From contig MU867074.1 in assembly GCA_033725935.1 (NCBI GenBank), positions 310,001-374,000 on the forward strand: DNA of 64,000 nt, written 5' to 3'. Below the pieces are notes generated by a model. The model was not told where the DNA came from, made no database searches, and saw only the letters and a list, made by a program, of their open reading frames with translations. The DNA comes from Cladorrhinum sp. PSN259 (taxonomy: Eukaryota > Ascomycota > Sordariomycetes > Sordariales > Podosporaceae). A program made the translations under genes and the position numbers. This document shows, piece after piece, positions 57,051 through 64,000 of the stretch. Position 1 is the first letter of the stretch. Every line of letters begins with the position of its first letter.

Positions 57051-57868
57051 TGATTTTTCTAGGGTTCGGTTAATGAGGGCGCTTCCTGGGAGAATGTGGG
57101 TAAAAAGGTTGCTTCCGGCGGGATATCATCATCTTTTATATGCATGATGCGTTTGTTTCAAAGACTTTGCTTTTCTAATATACATTTGCAACTAGCTGGC
57201 ACATACACTCTGGGAAAGAGTGTTAAGGGAGTTACTAGGAGTTTCGGAAAGGGTGTCTAGGTGGCTACATAACCCGGGAATGAGAGATCTCAAGGCACGG
57301 ACAAAGGCACCATGGAAGCTGGAATGGGTTTTCTCTTGGCTTCTTTAAGAGCATATATATTTTTTATTTTATCTCTTCCTCGCTCCCATAGGAGATGGCT
57401 GACGGGAGATAGCGAAATCACATAATAACTCTTCTTGACCCCAAACCGGAACATGTTTATTTATTTATTTGCAGGCTGATCGTGTCGCCTGTACATGGAC
57501 GTGCATTGGCTAGAATGATAGACGACACCAATCTGAGCAAGACTGCATACCGGATCAAGCCTGTCTCTTGATAAGAGAGTTCTTAACAATGGTAAGGATG
57601 CGCTGAAGGTCCCATGGCCAATGAAGATGAGTGGGGGTCTTGCTTATCTTGCTTTAATATAGCAAAGTCAGCAATGGAGCGGCAAATGTTGGCCAGTTAA
57701 CAGGCATGTGAATATGTAGGATACCATGTATTTTTATTATGTTTTATGGTTTATCGTGCAAAATGCTAGGACGAAACGTACGCCCAAAAACGTAATCAAG
57801 ATACATTAAAAATTCATCGTCGTCTCGTCGTCGTCATCGTTGTCATATATCATCATCTTATATTCCGC
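57051..57868. other. Convergent intergenic region
   Basis: About 820 bases between two stop codons, AT-rich, with short A/T repeats such as TTTATTTATTTATTTG near 57452. Suits two 3' untranslated regions. Nothing else was seen. Confidence 0.5.
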
Positions 57869-60800
57869 TCACCCATTCATCGCCATCCCAATATCTTCCA
57901 AGCCGAATCCGGTGCCCAACTCTGTGAAATCGAAATCCATCCCTGCAAGAACGTCATCTAACTCTCCAGGCTTGAACATGTCTTCCATGCTCATGTCGAA
58001 GATATCTTGCTGCCCCTGTCCCTGTGTCTGTGTCTGTGTCTGTGTCTGTGTCTGCATTACTTGTTGTTGCTGTTGTTGCTGAGTCTGCAGTCCAAGACCG
58101 GGACCAAACCCCAGACCCTCCAGACCATCTTCTTGAAGATTCATGCCCAACCTTTCTTGCATCAGTTCCTTAAACTTGGCCAACAGGACCTCATCGTCCG
58201 CCGCGGTCTTGTCAGTGCCGACGAGCTCCCTTGCCTTTTCCTTTATCCGCTCGTCAGAGGGAAGTCGGCCCTTATCCATCACTTCCAGTTGCAGAAACTC
58301 TGCCAGGCCCTTTTCTAACTCACGCGAGCAGAAAACAGCGGCCGGTGGTGGGTTCCGCTGAGGATCGAGAGCGAGTGCTTTGATGAATTGGTTTGCAGTC
58401 GTTGCGTGCGCCGAGAATGGTTTCGCCCCGTCTCGCATGTTGATTGATAGCAGGTTGGTGTTGTTCAAGGGAAGTTTGTTGGGGTTGGGCACGGTATAAG
58501 GGGGAGCAAAGCCAGAACCTCCTTGGGCAATGTTCCAGGAGTAGGTTGCGGCAGGTAGGCCCGGGAGTGAAGGGTCGTCGTTGGGGATTGGGATGCCGAC
58601 GTCTCGTTTGAAGCGGCGGAGCCATTCGAGGTTGTCTGCTGCTGTTTGGTTCCAGGGATCGTCGCTAAAGAGTCTTGTTAGTAGGCATGTGTGATATGAG
58701 GGCAAAGGCGTGGGGGAAGTGTTTACTCCTCGTAAATTATCCAACGGGCTTGATGTTGAATCTCTGCGTCGGTAGGAACGTGCCGGTTGGGGTTATTGGG
58801 AGCGACGCAAGAGGCCACGAAGCTCTTGAGCTCGGTTGCTAGTCGGTTGTAGCAGTTGATGTCGCAGAGGAGGGTGGCGGGAACGGATGGTTTTTCTTGG
58901 GGCTGCGGTGGCTGCACACCGAGGCTGATACTGTTTGTTGGGCTGATTGATGAAGGCGAGGTTGAGGATGATGATGTGAGGTTCTGGGGTGAGTATTTGT
59001 TTGCATTTGTCGAGAGTTGGAGCTGTGGGGACTTGGTCCATACGACTGGACAGAGACCTTCGTGAGTAAGGGGTAGGGGTGTGTTATCTTGCATGGTTGG
59101 GTTGCCCAGAACATGTCGTTCTTTGAACGCATTCAACCAGCGCGGATCGTCAGCGGCGGTCTGATTCCAGCCATCATCATATTCATAGATGAGAATGCGC
59201 GCCTGACATTGTAATTCCGCGTCCGTGGGCTCAATGCCGAGTTCCCTTTGACCTTTCACGTACTGGGCCAGCTCGAACTCGAGCCGAGCGGGGTTGTGAA
59301 TTGTGTTGTCGATCAGGTTGGGGTTCTTGCACCGCTGGTAAATATCCTTGATATCCTCGGAGCGTGGTAGGTAAGCTCTCTGCCGGAAAGAAGCTAGCCA
59401 TGATGTCGAACTGTTTACGAGTCTCACCAAGAACTGGACCACTTCCTCTGCCGGGTAGTTAGATGCTTCATCCATCCGGCGAATGATGTTGCATGCTTCA
59501 TTCTGGAGCTCGTTGTCCATGGCTGTTAAGCCGAGTAACAGGCGAGCCTTCACGTAGACATCAAGCTCCAGTTCCATCGGATCCAGCTCAAAGATGTTAC
59601 CCTTGCCATTGATCTTGAGTTGCTGACAAGACTTCAGCTCCTCTGATCGTTCTGTGGATTGGGAATCTTGGGATGACACCATAATCAGGTCTTTCAACCA
59701 GCTCTCTGTTGATCCAAGGCAAGGCCGTGCGACCTTGCCAGCTCTAAGGATGAGGTTGCGTGCCTCGCTGAGAAGCTGTTGGTCCGAAGGAAGCTGGCCT
59801 GCCTTCTCCCGGTAGTCGTCAATATACGCGATCAAGTCAATCTTGATTAGCTCGAAGGCGTTGACTGCCGAAGTTGACGGCTGGGAAGCTTCGAAGGGGT
59901 CAGGAGAATTTCTCTCGTCATGAATAAGATCTTCAACTCAAAGTTAGTAACTTGGCGCATGCTCAACGAAAAGATATACAGAGACACCTACACGGAGGAA
60001 TGGAGTTCTCGACCATGTTAAGCACAGGGGCATCAAAACCCCAATCACCCTTCCAGTCAGCCATGGACTTTCCCTTCTTGAAGTGTTCAGCGAGATGATC
60101 CACACGGATAGACCAAGTGTCCATGATGATTCCGCAGAAACCACAACGCGATCGAATTTCCGGCGTCGTCACCTTCCACTGTTCCATGTACGAGCTCAAG
60201 AATTTAGTCTCATGAACCAATTTCAAGTGCTGGCGCAGGTGATCCTTCCGGTAAAAGGTACGGTCAGAAAGTGCACGCTCGTGACAAGCCAAGTGATTGT
60301 GGCTGTCAATATGTGCCTCGTCGGGATCAGTCTGCCCGCAAAAGACACAGGACATGCGGCCGGTGTCGACATTGAGCGTTACGGGCCCCTCGGGCGAGCA
60401 TACCCATCGCTCTAAAGACAGATGCAATGACTTTTCATGCCTCTGCCAGTCATGCTTTGTTCTGAATGTTTCAGTGCAAAAAGTACATTGGAAAGTCTTG
60501 AGCTCATGACGAAGAGGGACGGCAGCGACTGGAGGGGCCTTTCTTCTCCTTCGTCTGCGGCCGCGGGGCAGTGACGAGCCCGCCGAGCCAAATGAACCGC
60601 GAGATTTGAACGAATATGCCGAAGCAAACGACCCGGTTGAGGTGTTGGAAGTATTGGCCGAATGTGAGGTAATAGCCGAGTCGCAAATCGACCTGCCGGA
60701 CCCGTCATCGGTAAAGTGAAGGCTGTAAGGGCTGTTGAGGCCCGATGAAAGGGTAGAGGATGAGGTGTTTATAGCGCGGGCAATAGCGTTGACATCGGCA

Positions 60801-61612
60801 GGTTCATTTTCTGGGGGAGAGATTTGCCAACGCTGTAGCGGGTTCATCATTTCGAATGACATGCCTCGTCTCTGGGGAATATCGATGGGCTTGGACCACT
60901 GTCGCACCCCTGGGGAAGTCGATCTTTGGGCAATGGCATTCTTGTTTCTGCGCCGAGTGTTGGCCAGCCAGTTTGTGATTTGCGTCTTGTTCAGGCCCGT
61001 TTGTCGTTGTAGCAACTCCTTTTCTTCCTCATTTGGGTATGGATGTCTGCTGTGGGTAGAGAGCCAGTTCTTCAGAATCTTGACCGACTCTCGAGAGAAT
61101 CTTGCTCCTGTCTTGGCCTTAGGTGCTTGTTGGGAGCTGTTGTTCTCGCCGCCAGATGCCGATGACACAGTTGCCAGATCTGGCGTTGAGTTTCCCAAAG
61201 GAATCTCGACGTTTGAGTCCTCCTGTGGAACTGCCATGTGGTCTACCATGACCGGTCGCAGGTCCGCACACAGTCCGAAGCTGCATTCGAGGCGCAAGGC
61301 AATACAGCTCGTGCAGTAGCCACGGTATTGACCTTCACGCATCTTTTTGCACTGATAGCCCGCTAGCTTACAGTGGGCGCAGGGGACATCTGGTGTCTCG
61401 AAGTGATCCTCAAGCGCCACACCCCTGGGAGACTCAGCGTTGAAGATGACGGCATCCGTGGCGTTATCCAGGGTAGGGGAAACATTATTCTCAAAATGCT
61501 CGAGTGCCCAGAAAGAGAAGTCATCTCCTTCGACGTTCTCAAGCGCCAAGTCGAGGTCCTGGAGAGGGTCAATTGCTGGGCCGGCCTGGTCCCAGTTGAC
61601 AAATTGCTCCAT
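57869..61612 (-). CDS. Cys-cluster, homeobox and C2H2 regulator with C-terminal repeats
   Basis: Three exons (61612-59992, 59936-58727, 58664-57869) give 1,208 residues. The acceptor of exon 2 may instead be 6 nt later, giving 1,206. A Cys pattern CX2CX6C-X11-CX2CX6C (residues 78-110) resembles a fungal binuclear zinc cluster. A TALE/KN-type homeodomain follows at 170-226 (ending in QITNWLANTRRRNKN), then a RRRRRR basic patch near 352-357. Then C2H2 fingers begin at FQCTFCTETFRTKHDWQRHEKSLH (positions 374-397) and continue to about 510. The C-terminal 600 residues hold five degenerate copies of a module with PTDAEIQ.QAR.IIYE..D.WNQTAAD...WL..F. A Gln/Thr tract lies near the end. Such proteins are fungal-specific transcription regulators; the target is unknown. 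Confidence 0.85.
58014..58078. repeat. CTGTGT / TGTTGC short tandem repeats inside coding sequence
   Basis: An imperfect hexanucleotide array (CTGTGT on the plus strand) followed by TGTTGC triplet-like repeats. On the coding strand these encode the QTQTQT and poly-Gln runs near the C-terminus of the homeobox protein, a likely source of length polymorphism. Confidence 0.85.
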
Positions 61613-63499
61613 GGCGACAAGTCCGAGTGTATATCATAAGGGCGCGTATGATAGTGCCGTGGAATGCCGCGGAGGCAAGTCCCCCTTTTTTGCTGGACAA
61701 CACCGAGCTAAAGCTGTCAAGATGTCAGACAAAAGGGCGTGGCCAGTCGATGACAGGTCCGAAGTGGAACATCCAGCCAAGCAAACACGACGAAACACAT
61801 AAGAACAAGAGGAGACCCATCACCAAGCCACATGATTAAGACAAATGAAAGAGACCATTGTACTAACCCTTGTCTGAATAGCAATTGGCTTCAGTCGTGT
61901 GGTAGTGATGTTGGTGATGCCGGCAAGACACAAGTCGATTGACTGGTCAATGACAATGAATAATGGGTGGCCAGAAGTAAAGTCAGCAATTCAAGCAATG
62001 CTGATGGGAACAGTTTTTATTTCACTCCTCGGTCCGTATCCGAGTTGGAACCATCTCTGTCTCTTTCGTTCCACTTGCTTCAATGATTTTCTCTATGCAG
62101 GAGTCATAAGTGGTCGCAGCATTGAGGCTGCAAGGATGTAAATGGACACCAAAAAATGTGGGGATGCGCCTTTCGATTGACATGAGCTGGGGTCTGACAG
62201 GGCCCTGGCTGCAGCGGCCATAGACAAAGGCGCCAACCCCTGTCATCGCCCGCCCAGCATCGCCCACTTTCCCACTACTACCCCGCTGCCGTCCTGCATT
62301 CTGCTCCTCAACAAGACTTCCGCGGATGTTCTTCGCGAAACAACAGCTCACGGATCCAGGAAACGGTTTTCTCCACAAAAATACACGAGATCGAGAAATC
62401 GACAGAAGCTTGGCGGTTCGACACATAATGGCGTGGTCTCCTCGAGCTAGAGCTGCATTGAAAGGGCGCCTATGTCTATGAGACATTCCGATAATAAAAG
62501 CCAGTCTGTCGCTTTCCTCGCATCACCAGGGCGCGGGGAAGAAGCACGTGCCGGAGTTGCCTGTTTTTGCTTCTTATCCCCGTAACAGCCGGTCCGATGA
62601 AGAGATCCTTGATGTCGGATTCGGCAGTCAAGATACTTTGGTGATATCGAGGGTGTGATTTGCACATTCATCATTTCTCTAAACCGACGACGTCAATTCC
62701 TCGCCCTCTTCTTGCAGGTATGTGCGAAATCTGGAAACGGCATACGCTACAACACCCTTTATTGGGAGATCGACATGGAAGCAGCTAAGATGGATGAGTG
62801 AGGCAGTTCTTGTTGGTTGTTTGTTAGTCAGCCCCTCTGTCGGCTGGATGGTTGCACCGGATGATGCTCCTAGATGTGCGCACGCGAGTCTAACTAGTAC
62901 TTGGGCCGTGTCTTTGTTGATCGGATATCGAGAGTCGGCAACCGACGGTTGGTAGCGGGTGTGTATATCTGGTCGGTTGCAGATGATCAAGAACAATCTG
63001 CAGCATTATCAAACTCGCAACGTCCTTTCCTCTTTTCGAAGACCGAGTACAACGCCAGGACCGAAACCTGCTGCCAAGAATCTTAGGGTTCTCCGATGAC
63101 GGCCCTCGTTTGTTTGTAGGTTTGCCCATGTCCCGATTGAGAAAAGAAGTACGAAGGGGGGTTCTAGACCACTGTGCTTTGAACTCAGAATACGAATCTG
63201 TTGTTGCCTGATATGAGAACATAAAGTCAAGAGCTGAATGACTGGATTGAACTGAAATAGAAAATAACCTTGGGGTATCTAGAAAAATGCAATGCTGGTC
63301 GCTCTCCTTAACCAAAATATCAGTCTCCCCTGAGAATGTCCTTTTATTTTAACCTTGACCTTGAACTCCATGCGCCATGCTTGTTATTCCCAAAAATTGC
63401 CTTAAACCCCAGACTTTCGAGTCATTATGATTATCGTAGATTTTGTTGCTTTTTTTGTCGTTTCTACGCCGACTCGGCACTTCTTAGCAGAGTCAGGTA
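61613..63499. other. 1.9-kb intergenic region
   Basis: Contains the promoter of the homeobox gene and the 3' flank of the PAN-like gene. A 154-codon minus ORF (62022-62486) and others have no recognisable features and lie among overlapping ORFs of the same quality. No RNA gene or repeat was seen. Confidence 0.45.
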
Positions 63500-64000
63500 T
63501 CAAGTCCCAACGGCGACAATTGCTGCGTGTACATCGACAGTCTTGTCGGGGACCACGAGCTTTGTCTGGTTGAAAGGCCCAGCCTTCATGTAACAGTTTC
63601 CCTTGGCTGTAGCCCGCGACGCATTGGCCTTGTTGACCCATTCTGGGATGAAGCTGACGGCCGTGCAGGTTGCCTTTTCCCGAGAGCTTCCAAAGTTGCC
63701 AGGCATAAACATTGTGTATGCTGCGCAAGCGTCCATGCAGGTAGAAAAGCTGCTGGCGAAAAGCGAGTATATCGGTTCTCCTTCTGCGTCTCGATTGCAG
63801 TATCGAGTGAACTTTACCGATCCAAATTCTGTAACGTCTCTGATGTTAGCTCCATATCCTGACCAAAGGAGAACAAAAAAGGGTACTCACGGGAGTATGC
63901 CACATAGGTCGACCCATTAGTGGCCCTCGTCGTCTCCGCACAGCCATCATCTATAGAAGCCAGCGAGGTTGGGGTAGCAGTGAACGTCGACGTCGTTACT
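63500..64000 (-). CDS. Partial PAN/apple-like cysteine-rich extracellular protein
   Basis: The minus-strand gene enters from the right edge. An exon covering 64000-63891 (Thr/Ser-rich, ATPTSLASIDDGCAE) joins across a GT-AG intron to the last exon 63837-63500. The joined sequence gives SHVTEFGSVKF, then a Cys-containing domain with YCNRD, FSTCMDACAAY, ATCTAVSF and GNCYMK. This spacing is common in fungal secreted or membrane-anchored proteins with PAN/apple-like domains. The last residues VHAAIVAVGT form the C-terminus, so no further membrane segment follows. The start, signal peptide and any earlier domains lie outside the window. Function is unknown; surface adhesion or carbohydrate binding is only a guess from the fold. 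Confidence 0.7.

Noticed and set aside
62022..62486. 154-codon minus-strand ORF
   Set aside because: It lies upstream of the homeobox gene, has no features and stands among several overlapping ORFs of the same quality.
1..64000. CRISPR array, prokaryotic operons, rRNA genes, telomeric repeats or complete transposons
   Set aside because: None was seen. Introns, tRNA intron position and gene content are those of a fungal nuclear chromosome.

Overview
The window reads as nuclear DNA of a filamentous ascomycete (Pezizomycotina). Genes are split by short GT-AG introns of about 50-110 nt with CTAAC/CTGAC-type branch sites. Intergenic gaps are long and operons are absent. The protein content is typical of the group: a Clr5-ankyrin protein, a KapC-like bZIP, DASH subunit Dad4, a homeobox/C2H2 regulator and a fungal anoctamin. 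I cannot fix the class; Leotiomycetes or Sordariomycetes both fit. All gene models were spliced by eye from sequence and checked for reading-frame continuity across each junction; no search was run.

Layout, left to right. 1-0.33 kb: a gene running off the left edge (minus). 2.5-3.2 kb: profilin (+). 4.3-5.0 kb: GOT1 (-). 7.1-10.8 kb: a 1,173-residue Clr5-ankyrin protein (+), preceded by five spaced copies of one dyad motif. 10.8-16.6 kb: a gene-poor accessory patch with a pair of tiny paralogous genes, probable decayed copies and a (GA)n tract. 18.0-23.0 kb: IES6 (-), DAD4 (+) and ARP5 (+). 24.0-26.1 kb: a KapC-like bZIP (-). 29.0-29.7 kb: a secreted proline-rich repeat protein (-). 30.6-33.1 kb: an anoctamin (+). 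34.2-35.1 kb: an unrecognised protein (+). 35.7-37.3 kb: a cytochrome b2-type lactate dehydrogenase (+). 38.6-39.7 kb: a divergent Rab GTPase (+). 40.9 kb: tRNA-Ile(AAT) with an intron (-). 41.5-43.2 kb: a C2H2-like protein (+). 44.2-45.7 kb: a PRPP synthetase with a large insertion (-). 46.5-48.3 kb: an Asteroid-type XPG protein (+). 48.8-49.9 kb: deoxyhypusine hydroxylase (+). 50.0-50.5 kb: RPA12 (-). 51.1-57.1 kb: the cohesin loader SCC2/Mis4 (+). 57.9-61.6 kb: a Cys-cluster/homeobox/C2H2 regulator with C-terminal repeats (-). 63.5 kb to the right edge: a PAN-like cysteine-rich protein (-, partial).

Most genes are independent housekeeping loci. The clearest functional neighbourhood is IES6-DAD4-ARP5: Ies6 and Arp5 form one module of the INO80 remodeller, and they flank a kinetochore subunit. 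The regions most likely to hold something undescribed are the dyad cluster at 6.15-6.88 kb, the small paralog family at 11.4-14.3 kb, the 22-bp inverted repeat at 16.6 kb, the secreted repeat protein at 29 kb and the repeat module in the homeobox protein.
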